From positions 1 to 64,000 of the forward strand of contig JAYRKJ010000004.1 in NCBI GenBank assembly GCA_041905785.1: 64,000 nucleotides of DNA, read 5' to 3'. This document shows positions 24,096-32,762 of this stretch, piece by piece. Both the position numbers and the translations under genes were made by a program. This DNA is from Roseateles_B sp041905785 (GTDB lineage: Bacteria > Pseudomonadota > Gammaproteobacteria > Burkholderiales > Burkholderiaceae_C). The notes under the pieces are model-generated. The model was not told the origin of the DNA. It saw only the letters and a program-made list of their open reading frames with translations, and made no database searches. The first letter of the stretch is position 1. Each line of letters opens with the position of its first letter.

Positions 24096-25673
24096 TCAGC
24101 ACTGCATGAAGTCGGGACCGGCCAGCAGCAGGGCCACTTGGGCGCCGGGCGCCTCGCCCTGCAGCGCGGCGCGGGTCTGCGCCTGCAGGCTGGGCCCCAG
24201 GGTGGCGAGCAGCTGCTGCGGGCGTGGGTCCGCCTCCCAGCGCCGGCCCAGCCGGCCTTCGGCCAGGCCGCTGGCAAACTGCACGCGCTGGGTCAGGGTC
24301 TCGGGCCCGCGCCAGGCGGTGGCGACGGTCTTGTAGCCGTCCGGCGTCTGCCAGCCATAAAGCGGCTGGCCGGCCTGCGAGAGCAGGGGCAGCAGGGGGG
24401 CCGGGTCGTCCACCTGCGCGTTGACGGCGCGCAGGGCCGAGAGCAGGTACTGGTAGGGCGTCTTGAACTTGGCCTGCCAGTGCTCGGCCTGCCAGAACTC
24501 CGGGGCCTGGAGCAGCGCCTCGGTCCACTGCCGCAGGTCGCCGTCGCTGCGCAGGAAGACCTGAGCCAGGCGCTCCACCAGGCTGGCCGGCGGCTCGTCG
24601 GCAAGAAAGAACTGGACCAGCTTGCGGCTGAGGTGCCGGGCGGTGGACGGATGGCGGGCGAGAAGGTCCAGCGCCTGCTCGCCTTCCTGTTGGCCTGTGT
24701 GCGGACTGCTGGCCGGGATGCGTCGGCCCAGCCATTGCTTCTCGCCGTGGTCATGGCGGCGCGGGTCGAAGACGAAGAGATCGCGGCTGCGGCCCAGGCC
24801 GCGGGGGTCCAGGGTCCAGCCGGTCAGCATGCGGGCCAGCTCGGTGACGTCGGCCTGGGTGTAGCCGCCGTCCACGCCCAGGGTGTGCAGCTCCATCAGC
24901 TCGCGGGCGTAGTTCTCGTTGAGGCCCTGGCTGCGGGCATGGGCGCGCCGCGGCTGGAAGCCGGGCGCCACGCTCTGGTGGTTGTCCAGGTAGACCAGCA
25001 TGGCCGGATGCCTGGCGGTGGCGCCCAGCATGTCGCGGAAGCGGCCCAGGATGTGGGGCCGTATGGCCTCGCGCTCGTAGGCGCCCACATAGACGCTCAC
25101 GGCGTTCTTGCCGGCGTAGACGTTGAAATGGTTGAACCAGAACTCGACCAGGCGCTCCTGCAGCTGGGCCGGGCTTTCCAGCGCCCGCCACAGGCGCTGG
25201 GATTGCGTCTCCAGCAGCACCGGGCGGACCAGCTCGCGTCGGGCATTGGCTTGCGCATCGCCCGCTCCTGGCTCGCCTGGCGCACTCTGCGCGGCCTTGC
25301 GGGCCCGCTGTGCGAGCATGGCCTCGCGGAAGCGTTCGCCCAGCTCGCCCTGGCTTTCCCGCCAGGTGCGCAAGCCCGCCAGGCGCTGCTCCAGCGAAGC
25401 GGGCAGGGGCTGCGGCTGCAGCTGGGTGCGGAGAAAGTCGTCCAGCCAGCGGGCCGGCCCGAGGGCCTGCAGCGCCTGCACGTCCTGCGGGCGAGGCCCG
25501 TAGGCCAGGCGCTTGAGCGCGTGGTGGGCGCGTTCCTCGTCGCTGAGGGGCTCCCGGCGGGGCGGGCTGGCGTCTGTGGCGCCAGCGGCCTTCGGCAGAC
25601 TGGCCAGCAGGGGCAGGGCGGCGCTGCTCAGCAGCAGCTGCCGGCGCGAGGATCCAGGGAGGCGAGGCTTCAT
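24096..25673 (-). CDS. DUF1800 domain-containing secreted protein
   Basis: The 525-residue protein from ATG 25673 begins KPRLPGSSRRQLLLSSAALPLLASL, a Tat-type signal. An in-frame longer start at 25922 would bury this signal and is rejected. DUF1800 motifs are visible: HHALKRLAYGPRPQDVQAL, LVEFWFNHFNVYAGK, NENYARELMELHTLGVDGGYTQ, DVTELARMLTGWTL and HPSTARHLSRKLVQFF. The family's activity is unknown. It is co-transcribed with the downstream DUF1501 gene and divergent from the cytochrome gene. Confidence 0.9.
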   Translation of the reverse strand: MKPRLPGSSRRQLLLSSAALPLLASLPKAAGATDASPPRREPLSDEERAHHALKRLAYGPRPQDVQALQALGPARWLDDFLRTQLQPQPLPASLEQRLAGLRTWRESQGELGERFREAMLAQRARKAAQSAPGEPGAGDAQANARRELVRPVLLETQSQRLWRALESPAQLQERLVEFWFNHFNVYAGKNAVSVYVGAYEREAIRPHILGRFRDMLGATARHPAMLVYLDNHQSVAPGFQPRRAHARSQGLNENYARELMELHTLGVDGGYTQADVTELARMLTGWTLDPRGLGRSRDLFVFDPRRHDHGEKQWLGRRIPASSPHTGQQEGEQALDLLARHPSTARHLSRKLVQFFLADEPPASLVERLAQVFLRSDGDLRQWTEALLQAPEFWQAEHWQAKFKTPYQYLLSALRAVNAQVDDPAPLLPLLSQAGQPLYGWQTPDGYKTVATAWRGPETLTQRVQFASGLAEGRLGRRWEADPRPQQLLATLGPSLQAQTRAALQGEAPGAQVALLLAGPDFMQC

Positions 25674-25783
25674 GGGCGGAGGCACAAAGTGCAGGAACTG
25701 AACATCCGGGTTGTCATCATGAGGCTGTGGCGTTCGCGGCATTTGTCGCGCGGGTAAAGCTCTGTGGCCCTGAGGGGGCGGCC

Positions 25784-25789
25784 TATAAT
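25784..25789 (+). promoter_or_regulatory. Candidate -10 element before the cytochrome gene
   Basis: A consensus TATAAT sits in the 284-base divergent gap between the DUF1800 gene and the cytochrome gene, in otherwise GC-rich sequence. No good -35 is seen at 17 bases. It would give a 5' leader of about 160 bases. Confidence 0.4.
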
Positions 25790-25957
25790 TCCGCGGTTTT
25801 GCGCCCAGCCCCCAGCAGGCAACGGGCGCAGCGCCAACGTTCCCATCGTTCCGGAAAAGCTTCACCGGCGTTTTCGGATGCGTTTCCAACAGCTTTCCAG
25901 AGAGCTTGCGGCAGCTTTTCAAAGCGCCTGCAAATTGCCGACGTCAACGAGGATTCC

Positions 25958-26518
25958 ATGAGCGGACACCACGAACAAGCCCAAGACCACGGCGCCCACG
26001 ACAGCCATGACAGCCACGAGGGCCCGATCAAGACCCCCAAGCAACTGGCCTGGGCCGTGTTCTTCGCCTTTGTCGTGCCCGTCTTCGTGATCGTGCTGCT
26101 GGCCAACTATGTGACAACCGACAGCAAGCCGGCCGCGGGCAGTACCGGCCTGGAAGAGCAGGCGGTTGCCGCCCGCATCCAGCCTGTCGGCAGCATCGAG
26201 CTCAAGGACGCCTCCAGCGCCGGCGCGCTGAAGACGGGCGAGCAGGTCTTCCAGGCCCAGTGCTCGGCCTGCCACGGCACCGGCGCCATGGGCGCTCCCA
26301 AGTTCGGCGATGCCGCTGCCTGGGCGCCGCGCATCAAGACCGGCTTCGAGGCGCTGCTGAATTCGGCGCTCAAGGGCAAGGGCGCGATGAGCCCCCAGGG
26401 TGGCGGCGAGCACAGCGATGTGGAACTCGCCCGCGCCGTGGTGTACATGGCCAACAACGCCGGCGCCAAGTTCGAGGACCCCAAGGCCCCGGCTGCAGCC
26501 GCCTCCGCCGCCAACTGA
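25958..26518 (+). CDS. Membrane-anchored cytochrome c5 family protein
   Basis: This 186-residue protein has a His-rich cytoplasmic N terminus (1-30), one membrane helix (AWAVFFAFVVPVFVIVLLAN, 31-50), and a periplasmic class I c-type heme domain: QCSACHGTGAMGAPKFGD with CxxCH at 102-106 and a probable axial Met near residue 143 (KGAMSPQGG). The cytochrome c5/CycB family passes electrons to terminal oxidases. The C-terminal tail is Ala-rich. ATG 25958 was chosen because the residues before it read through non-conserved sequence. Confidence 0.9.
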   Translation: MSGHHEQAQDHGAHDSHDSHEGPIKTPKQLAWAVFFAFVVPVFVIVLLANYVTTDSKPAAGSTGLEEQAVAARIQPVGSIELKDASSAGALKTGEQVFQAQCSACHGTGAMGAPKFGDAAAWAPRIKTGFEALLNSALKGKGAMSPQGGGEHSDVELARAVVYMANNAGAKFEDPKAPAAAASAAN

Positions 26519-26540
26519 AGCCCGCTGAGCACCGCAGCGG

Positions 26541-26570
26541 CCCGCTGAGGCCCGCTGAGGCCCGCTGAGG
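26541..26570. repeat. Three tandem copies of a 10-bp unit
   Basis: CCCGCTGAGG is repeated exactly three times, with a diverged copy at 26521-26530. It lies between the cytochrome stop and its terminator; each unit contains TGA, but no coding role is apparent. Confidence 0.8.
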
Positions 26571-26587
26571 CCATATAGCGCCAAGGC

Positions 26588-26620
26588 AAAAGCCGCCCGT
26601 CGCGAGACCGGCGGCTTTTT
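26588..26620 (+). terminator. Rho-independent terminator of the cytochrome gene
   Basis: GCCGCC (26592-26597) pairs with GGCGGC (26610-26615), preceded by AAAA and followed by TTTTT, so it can act in both directions, also for the convergent gene ending at 26648. Confidence 0.85.
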
Positions 26621-26647
26621 GCTTTGCGGGGCCAGTTCAGGGGGGGG

Positions 26648-27439
26648 CTATGGTGGGGCCGTGGTGGGCCTGTAGGCCGGCAAGTCGCGCCATTGGGCGA
26701 TCTGCTCCCACCAGCGTCTCACCAGTTGGCGCTGCGGCTCGGGCAGTTGCCGGATGGTCATGATGTAGAAATCGCTGACCAGCAGTGGCGGCTCCATCAG
26801 CCTCAGACCGCTGAATTCGCGGCGGGCCAGGAGGGTGTCGGCCTCATCCTGCACCAGCACGGCCAGGTCCAACCGGCCCAGCTGCAGCATGCGCAGCAAC
26901 TGCAGGGACTGGTTGGGACCAGGGCCGGGGCTGAGCTCCAGACCCAGGCGGCGGACGGCCTCGATGCCGGCCCGAAACCCCGCCCGGGCACCGATGCGCA
27001 AGGCGCCGCCCTGAGAGGCGGTCAGTCGCTGCCCGTCCCAGTCAATGGCCTGATCATGGCGCTTGACCAGCACGATGGCGGCCCGAGCGATGCGCAGCTG
27101 CGGATCGGCCTGTTGCGGGCCGCCCGGAAAGTCGAACTCCTGCAGATTGGCCGGGATGGCCGCACCGATACCGGCCTCGACCAAGCCCAGGCGCATCTGC
27201 TCGAAGCAGCGCCGCGCCGGCCAGCGCAGCAGCTCGATCGGCAGGCCGACCTGGCGGCCGGCATCCAGCAGCAGGCGTTCGGTGATCCCGGGGTGACTGG
27301 GGTCGCCGCTGAGGAAGGGCGGCACGGGCACGTCGCCGACGCAAACCTGCAGGGCCGCCGCCGTGGGAGCGCAGGCCAGGGCGGCCAGGCCCAGCCAGCA
27401 TGCGCCTAAGCGTGTCTTCAAACCCTGCGTGGCAGCCAT
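26648..27439 (-). CDS. Periplasmic solute-binding protein (family 3-like)
   Basis: The 263-residue protein starts at ATG 27439 and has a signal peptide ending near PTAAALQ. The body resembles extracellular solute-binding proteins of the amino-acid type: VCVGDVPVPPFL, then PGITERLLLDAGRQVGLPIELL and RMLQLGRLDLAVLVQDEA. No permease or ATPase gene is adjacent, so it may be an orphan binding or sensory protein. Upstream (27440-27652) is non-coding. Confidence 0.7.
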   Translation of the reverse strand: MAATQGLKTRLGACWLGLAALACAPTAAALQVCVGDVPVPPFLSGDPSHPGITERLLLDAGRQVGLPIELLRWPARRCFEQMRLGLVEAGIGAAIPANLQEFDFPGGPQQADPQLRIARAAIVLVKRHDQAIDWDGQRLTASQGGALRIGARAGFRAGIEAVRRLGLELSPGPGPNQSLQLLRMLQLGRLDLAVLVQDEADTLLARREFSGLRLMEPPLLVSDFYIMTIRQLPEPQRQLVRRWWEQIAQWRDLPAYRPTTAPP

Positions 27440-27652
27440 CCTGGGTGCGGCAAGTGGTGGTGCGCCGAGTCTAGTGCAGTGTTCCACGCCAATCGGCACA
27501 TCAAACCGCGTCTTTGCCGCCTTGGCGTTGCTGCAAATGCTCGGGATGCCACCGGGCACTGCTGCGGTTTGCGCCCAGCCACGACAAATCCATCGGTTTG
27601 CTCAGTGCCTCATCGCGTCGAACACTGCACGAGCGCACGGCTGCCGCGGGGA

Positions 27653-28201
27653 TCAGGGCTGCGGATGGCGCAGCACGTGATGCTCCTGGCACAAGGCCTC
27701 GAAGGATGCGCTGCCGGGCTGCCACCGCCCCTGTTCCACGGCCTCGGCGGCCAGGCCCATGTCCAGGCTGTGCACCAGCCCAAGCACCGGCCCTTCGATG
27801 CCGGTCAGGCGCGCGCTCAGCAGCAGGCGGTCCCGCTCGTCCAGCCAGCAATCCAGCGGCTCGGCCTCGGGGCCGGTATGGCTGAAGACCCGCGGCGAGC
27901 CATCGCCGGACTGGCCATGCAGGCGCCAGATGTGCGGCGTCAGCTCCAGTGTGACGTAGACCCGCTGCGGCCCGTTCTGGAAGAACCAGGCCCCCTGCTC
28001 ATCGGGCAGGTAATTGCGGTGGATGAACTCGCGCAGCTTTTCATGCGTGATCTTGCTGCCTTTGACCTGCGGGAAGGGGCCGGCCGCCTGAATGCGCTCG
28101 TCGCGCATGTACCAGTCGCCGCGGGCATCCAGCGCCAGCCAGTCGTAGCAGTGGGGCACATTGGGCCACTTCTTCAGCGCGGCCTTGACGATGTCATCCA
28201 T
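27653..28201 (-). CDS. DUF2946-like conserved protein
   Basis: This 182-residue soluble protein opens with MDDIVKAALKKWPNVPHCYDW and contains WYMRDERIQAAGPF and WFFQNGPQRVYVTLELTPHIW, a pattern I associate with the DUF2946 proteins of Burkholderiales. Function is unknown. There is no signal peptide or membrane helix. It ends the minus-strand run that begins with the ABC exporter genes (52 bases after the permease stop). Confidence 0.65.
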   Translation of the reverse strand: MDDIVKAALKKWPNVPHCYDWLALDARGDWYMRDERIQAAGPFPQVKGSKITHEKLREFIHRNYLPDEQGAWFFQNGPQRVYVTLELTPHIWRLHGQSGDGSPRVFSHTGPEAEPLDCWLDERDRLLLSARLTGIEGPVLGLVHSLDMGLAAEAVEQGRWQPGSASFEALCQEHHVLRHPQP

Positions 28202-28253
28202 GCCCGCAGTGTAGGACCGGCGCCGGCCGCCACCGCGGCGCAGCCAGGGTCAT

Positions 28254-29015
28254 TCAGAGATGACCCAGCACGCCCAACTGCCGAGCCTGTCTGAGGCAGG
28301 CTCGGAAGGCCAGCAGGCCCAGACCCAGATGGACCGCGCTGTTGAGCGCGACCCAGGTCCAGACCTCTGCCGGCAGCTGGGCGCCGGTGGCGGCACTGCG
28401 CGCGGCCGCGGCGGCCAGGGCATAAGGCAGCAAGGCCAGCTCGGAGATCGGATAGGCCGGCAGGGACACCAGGGCGATCACCAGCGGATAGGCCGCCACC
28501 ATGAGCAGCTCGCCATGCTTGATCAGCAGCGTCAACCCGGCCAGGGCATAGCCCAGGCCAGCCAAGGCCGGACAGCCCAGCAGCGCCAGGCCCAGCACCT
28601 CGGGCGAGACCTGCACGCGCCCATCGGTGAGCAGACCGATCAGCAGCAGGCTCAGCACCAACAGCATGAGGCCCGAGGCCAGGCCCAGCACCAGGCGCAC
28701 GCCCAGCAGGCTGCCCAGGCTCAAGGGCGCCAGATTGAGCTGCTCCAGCGTGCGCTGCCGGGTCTCCTCGATGAGGTCCTTGGAGGCCGAGTGTGCGGCA
28801 CCGCTGGCGAAGAGCCACAGCGCAAAGCCGGCGATCAGGCCGTCGGCCCGGCCCGAGCCCAGGCTCTCGCCGCTGGCCTTGAGCACCGCGAAGACCAGCC
28901 CGCCGAACAGGCTCAGCACAAAGCCCAGGCCCAGCAGGGTCTCGATCCAGTAGCGCCGTGCCAGCTGGAGTCCGCGGCGGGCCTCGTTGAGGCCATGTCT
29001 CCACAGGCGTGTCAT
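28254..29015 (-). CDS. ABC-2 type transporter permease
   Basis: The 253-residue integral membrane protein has about six hydrophobic segments, including YWIETLLGLGFVLSLFGGLVF, LGLASGLMLLVLSLLLIGLL and LLMVAAYPLVIALVSLPAY. Residues between the first two helices (SKDLIEETRQRTLEQLNLAPLS) match the coupling segment typical of ABC-2 exporters. The ATG at 29015 overlaps the stop of the ATPase gene by four bases. It should form an efflux system with that ATPase; the substrate is unknown. Confidence 0.82.
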   Translation of the reverse strand: MTRLWRHGLNEARRGLQLARRYWIETLLGLGFVLSLFGGLVFAVLKASGESLGSGRADGLIAGFALWLFASGAAHSASKDLIEETRQRTLEQLNLAPLSLGSLLGVRLVLGLASGLMLLVLSLLLIGLLTDGRVQVSPEVLGLALLGCPALAGLGYALAGLTLLIKHGELLMVAAYPLVIALVSLPAYPISELALLPYALAAAAARSAATGAQLPAEVWTWVALNSAVHLGLGLLAFRACLRQARQLGVLGHL

Positions 29016-30007
29016 GCGTGTCCCTCCTGCGCGGCCACGGCCGCGTGCCCTTGGTCCAGGTGCTCCATGTAGTGCTCGCGCAGCTCGAGGCGGCGCAGCT
29101 GGAGCTGCTCGCTGCCGGCCAGCCAGTCGGCCCACAGGCTCATCAGGCGCGCGGCTTCGGCCGGGTCCTGCAGCGGCAGGGTCCAGTCCTCGTCCTGGCG
29201 CTGCCACTGACGGCCGGCCAGCCAGTCGGGCAGGGACGGGCGGGGCAGCGCGTGCCGGACCTGCAGGCGGTAGGGATGCGCCACCTGGACGAAGGCCGCG
29301 CGCGGCCCGTCGAAGCGCTTGCGGCCCCGGTGGATGCAGACGATGCGCGGACAGATGCGCTCGACGAAATGCAGGTCGTGCGAGCTGATCAGGAAGGTTT
29401 GGCCGTCCTGCGCACCCTGGCGCACCAGCGCGTGCAGGCGCTCGACGCCCTCGAGGTCCAGGCCCAGGGTCGGCTCGTCCAGCAGGGCCAGCGCGGGGCG
29501 GTGGATCAGGGCGCCGATCAGTGCGGCGCGCAGCTTGTTGCCCGTGGAGAGCTGGCGGATGGGTGTGCGCACATCGGCCAGACCCAGCAGCTCGGCCATC
29601 TGACGAAAGCGCGAGGCATCGAAACGGGTTTCGCGCAGCTCGCAGAAGTAGCGGGCGTTCTCCAGCGTGTTGAGGCGCTCATAGGCGGCGCCGCGCCCTT
29701 CGAGGAGCACGCCGATCTCGCGCAGATGCGGCCCGGGCCGCCCGGCCGGCAGGACCGGGCCGCCGCGCCATTGCAGGCGGCCCTGGTCGGCCCCGCACAG
29801 GCCGGTCAGCAGCTTCACCAGCGTGGTCTTGCCCGAGCCATTGGGGCCCAGCAGGCCGACGGTCTCTCCCGGATGCAGGCGAAGGTCGAAGTCCTGCAGG
29901 GCCTGGACCGCGCTGTCGCCGTGCCCATATCGCTTGCTGGCCTCTGTCAGGCACAGCAAGGTTCCCGGCGAGGCATCGCCGGGGTTCATGCTCCCGCTCA
30001 TCTCCAT
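29012..30007 (-). CDS. ABC transporter ATP-binding protein
   Basis: This 331-residue ATPase has Walker A LLGPNGSGKTTLVKLL, Q-loop region, a signature QLSTGNKLRAALIGAL (STGNK in place of the usual LSGGQ), Walker B PALALLDEPTLGLD and H-loop LISSHDLHFVE. The ABC-2/DrrA-like C-terminal extension may bind the permease. Starts at 30007, 30001 and 29989 are all in frame; 30001 has the best-spaced G-rich ribosome site. It overlaps the permease gene directly downstream. Confidence 0.88.
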   Translation of the reverse strand: MEMSGSMNPGDASPGTLLCLTEASKRYGHGDSAVQALQDFDLRLHPGETVGLLGPNGSGKTTLVKLLTGLCGADQGRLQWRGGPVLPAGRPGPHLREIGVLLEGRGAAYERLNTLENARYFCELRETRFDASRFRQMAELLGLADVRTPIRQLSTGNKLRAALIGALIHRPALALLDEPTLGLDLEGVERLHALVRQGAQDGQTFLISSHDLHFVERICPRIVCIHRGRKRFDGPRAAFVQVAHPYRLQVRHALPRPSLPDWLAGRQWQRQDEDWTLPLQDPAEAARLMSLWADWLAGSEQLQLRRLELREHYMEHLDQGHAAVAAQEGHA

Positions 30008-30058
30008 CCCCCCATCGTTTCGGGCGGCGCCATGCTAGCGCGAAAAGGGCGTGGCCGT

Positions 30059-31072
30059 TCAGCCCAGCGACTGTCCCAGCCAATGGCAGACCAACTCGGG
30101 CATGGTCAGCACGTGACCTGGGAAGCGCCCGCCCGGGAAGCCCACATGGCCGCCATCGCGGGGCTGCCACAGGGTCACGAAGGGGCCGGCGTCCTGCACG
30201 GTGGGCAGCGAGGCCGCAGGCACGAACGGGTCGTTGCGGGCGTTCAGCACCAGCGCGGGCAGGCGGATGCGCGGCAGCTGCGGCTTGGCCGAGGCGCGCG
30301 CCCAGTAGTCCTCGGTGTCGCGGAAGCCGTGCAGGGGCGCGGTGAAGAGGTTGTCGAATTCGTACAGGTCGCGCACCTCGCGCAGGGCCTGGCCGTCGAA
30401 GAGGCCCGGATGCTGCTGCAGCTTGCGCAAAGCCTTGGGCACCATGGTGCGCAGGAACATGCGGGTGTAGACCTGCCGGTTGAAGCCGCTGGCGATGGCC
30501 CGGCCCGCTGCCGCCAGGTCGACGGGCGAGCAGACGGCCGCGACGGCGCGGGCCGTGTGCGAGGCGCTCTCGCCCGCTTCCTGTGCCCAGCGCAGCAGTG
30601 CGTTGCCGCCCAGGGACACGCCCGCGGCAAGCAGTGGCCCGCTGTGCTGGCGGCGCACCTGCTCCAGCATCCAGCCGACCTCGGCATAGTCGCCCGAGTG
30701 ATAGGCGCGCGGCGCGAGGTTCAGCTCGCCGGAGCAGCCGCGGAAATGCGGGATCGCGAAGCGCCAGCCGCGGCGCCGTGCGGCATCGGCAAAGGCCTGT
30801 GCGTAGTGGCTTTGCGAGCTTCCCTCCAGGCCGTGAAAGAGCACCAGCATGGGCGCATGGCGGTCGGGCTCGCGCGGGGGCTCGCGGCGACCCGGGGTGG
30901 CGGGGGGCGGCGGATCGAGCAGGAAGTCGGCGTCGATGAAGTCGCCGTCGGGCGTGGTCCAGCGCTGGCGCTGGAAGGCCGGCGGCGGGCCGAAATGCCG
31001 GCGCGAACGCAGGGCGGGCCAGATGGTCTGGACCTGTCCGCCGGGCAGCCACCAGGGGGCGCGGAAGTCCAT
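30059..31072 (-). CDS. YheT-type alpha/beta hydrolase
   Basis: The 337-residue protein matches the YheT/COG0429 family: APWWLPGGQVQTIWPAL at the N terminus, LVLFHGLEGSSQSHYAQAF (oxyanion region), PHFRGCSGE, nucleophile elbow AGVSLGGNALL, an NARNDPFVP loop with the acidic residue and GGHVGFPGG with the catalytic His. It is probably a cytoplasmic carboxylesterase. Its start overlaps the stop of the NTF2-like gene by one base (TGATG). Confidence 0.88.
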   Translation of the reverse strand: MDFRAPWWLPGGQVQTIWPALRSRRHFGPPPAFQRQRWTTPDGDFIDADFLLDPPPPATPGRREPPREPDRHAPMLVLFHGLEGSSQSHYAQAFADAARRRGWRFAIPHFRGCSGELNLAPRAYHSGDYAEVGWMLEQVRRQHSGPLLAAGVSLGGNALLRWAQEAGESASHTARAVAAVCSPVDLAAAGRAIASGFNRQVYTRMFLRTMVPKALRKLQQHPGLFDGQALREVRDLYEFDNLFTAPLHGFRDTEDYWARASAKPQLPRIRLPALVLNARNDPFVPAASLPTVQDAGPFVTLWQPRDGGHVGFPGGRFPGHVLTMPELVCHWLGQSLG

Positions 31073-31521
31073 CAGTGCAGCGTGGTCGGCTCCTGCACGA
31101 CTTCCTGGATGTCGTGGGCCGTGCCGGGGCTGGCGTGGTGCAGCACCATGCGCCAGCCTTGCGAGGTCTTGAGATAGACGTTGGTGGCGATCACCCAGGC
31201 GCTTTGCAGCCCGTCGGCGCCCTCCACCTGCACGCGTTCCAGCACCTGGTGGATGGCGGTGTCGCCGGTGTGCAGGCGGCGCACCCGCTCAGGCGTGACG
31301 GCGATCGGCCCTTGCTGGAATACCGTCTCGAAGGCCGCACGGATGGCGGCCAGGCCGACCACGCGCGGACCGCCGGGATGGACGCAGGAGACCTCGTCCT
31401 CATCCGCCCAGATGTCCATCAGCCGGTCCAGCTCCGCGTGCTGCAGGGCCTCGTAGAACTGCTGCTCGATGTCCTCGGGCGCGGCCATCAGCGCCGCGGT
31501 CTGCGCCTTGGGGCGTTGCAT
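31072..31521 (-). CDS. NTF2-like (SnoaL/DUF4440) protein
   Basis: The 149-residue protein has the NTF2-like fold pattern: EQQFYEALQHAELDRLMDIWADED, CVHPGGPRVVGLAAIRAAFE, and the strand-rich end WVIATNVYLKTSQGWRMVLHHASP. Such small proteins are often of unknown role. The ATG at 31521 is placed 10 bases after the zinc protein's stop; longer in-frame starts overlap that gene. It belongs to the ilvE-zinc protein-NTF2-yheT run. Confidence 0.8.
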   Translation of the reverse strand: MQRPKAQTAALMAAPEDIEQQFYEALQHAELDRLMDIWADEDEVSCVHPGGPRVVGLAAIRAAFETVFQQGPIAVTPERVRRLHTGDTAIHQVLERVQVEGADGLQSAWVIATNVYLKTSQGWRMVLHHASPGTAHDIQEVVQEPTTLH

Positions 31522-31531
31522 GGCGCGGCCT

Positions 31532-31738
31532 TCAGTGGGCGGCGTGCAGGTGTTCGCCGGCCTTGAGGCGGTAGACGGTGCCGCAGTAGGGGCACTTGCC
31601 GCCGTCTTCATGCGCCACGTCGATGAAGACGCGCGGGTGGTTGCTCCACAGCGGCATCTTGGGATTGGGGCAGGCGACCACGCCCGGCCCCTGCACATCC
31701 TTGGCCAGGACTTCGACGATGGATTTGGCTTCGCTCAT
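31532..31738 (-). CDS. Small zinc-finger (CHCC type) protein
   Basis: This 68-residue protein holds CPNPKMPLWSNHPRVFIDV followed by CPYCGTVYRL, the Cys-His-Cys-Cys pattern of zf-CHCC proteins, including those related to a mitochondrial complex I subunit. It lies 46 bases downstream of ilvE on the same strand. Confidence 0.85.
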   Translation of the reverse strand: MSEAKSIVEVLAKDVQGPGVVACPNPKMPLWSNHPRVFIDVAHEDGGKCPYCGTVYRLKAGEHLHAAH

Positions 31739-31784
31739 GGGGACTTCTCTTCTTGCTGGTTGCCCAGGGGGCGGGACGGGGCGC

Positions 31785-32720
31785 TCAGACCGGGCTGAGC
31801 CAGTGCGCGTATTTGGGGTTGCGGCCGTTGACGATGTCGAAGAAGGCCGACTGGATCTTTTCGGTGATGGGGCCGCGCCGACCCACATAGTCAGCGGCGC
31901 CCAGCTCGATGCGGTCCAGCTCGCGAATGGGCGTCACTTCCGCGGCGGTGCCGGTGAAGAAGGCCTCGTCGCAGATGTAGACCTCGTCGCGCGTGATGCG
32001 CTTCTCCACCAGCTTCAGGCCCAGGTCCTGGCAGATGTGGAAGATGGTGTTGCGGGTGATGCCGTTGAGCGCGCCGGCCGAGAGGTCGGGCGTGTAGACC
32101 ACGCCGTTCTTGATCACGAAGAGGTTCTCGCCCGCGCCTTCGGAGACGAAGCCTGAAGCGTCCAGCAGCAGGGCCTCGTCGTAGCCGTCGTCCGTGGCTT
32201 CCATATTGGCCAGAATGCTGTTGGTGTAGTTGGACACCGTCTTGGCCTGCGTCATCGTGATGTTGACGTGGTGGCGCGTGTAGGAGCTGGTCTTGACGCG
32301 GATGCCGCGCTTCATGCCTTCCTCGCCCAGGTAGGCGCCCCAGGCCCAGGCGGCGACCATCAGATGGATCTTGTTGCCCTTGGGGCTGACGCCCAGCTTC
32401 TCGGAACCGATCCAGGTCAGCGGGCGCAGGTAGCCGCTTTCCAGCTTGTTCTCGCGCACGACGGCCTTCTGCGCCTCCTCGACCTCCTGAAGCGTGAAGG
32501 GGATCTTCATGCGCAGGATCTTGGCGCTGTTGAACAGGCGCTCGGTGTGCTCGCGCAGGCGGAAGATGGCCGTGCCCTGGGGCGTCTTGTAGGCGCGCAC
32601 GCCCTCGAAGGCGCCGCAACCGTAGTGCAGGGTGTGGCTCAGCACATGGATCTTGGCATCGCGCCAGTCGACCAGCTGGCCATCCATCCAGATCTTGCCG
32701 TCGCGATCGTCCATGGACAT
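31785..32720 (-). CDS. ilvE: Branched-chain amino acid aminotransferase
   Basis: This 311-residue PLP enzyme interconverts branched-chain keto acids and valine, leucine and isoleucine. Family hallmarks include HTLHYGCGAFEGVRAYKTPQG near the N terminus, the PLP lysine region QAKTVSNYTNSILANMEA, and DASGFVSEGAGENLFVIKNG with the GITRNT phosphate loop. Length is typical of class IV enzymes. ATG 32720 or the next Met two codons on may start it. It is first in a short run with the zinc protein and NTF2-like genes. Confidence 0.95.
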   Translation of the reverse strand: MSMDDRDGKIWMDGQLVDWRDAKIHVLSHTLHYGCGAFEGVRAYKTPQGTAIFRLREHTERLFNSAKILRMKIPFTLQEVEEAQKAVVRENKLESGYLRPLTWIGSEKLGVSPKGNKIHLMVAAWAWGAYLGEEGMKRGIRVKTSSYTRHHVNITMTQAKTVSNYTNSILANMEATDDGYDEALLLDASGFVSEGAGENLFVIKNGVVYTPDLSAGALNGITRNTIFHICQDLGLKLVEKRITRDEVYICDEAFFTGTAAEVTPIRELDRIELGAADYVGRRGPITEKIQSAFFDIVNGRNPKYAHWLSPV

Positions 32721-32762
32721 GGGGGCTCCTTGCTCGTGGGCTTGAGGGTTGACCCGGGGATT

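Noticed and set aside
23739..25757. Long plus-strand open frame of 672 codons
   Set aside because: It lies antisense to the DUF1501 and DUF1800 genes; its translation is low-complexity (Gln, Ala, Gly, Arg-rich), the signature of a third-position GC shadow.
29009..31177. Plus-strand open frame of 722 codons
   Set aside because: It is antisense to the ABC ATPase, YheT hydrolase and NTF2-like genes and has no domain features.
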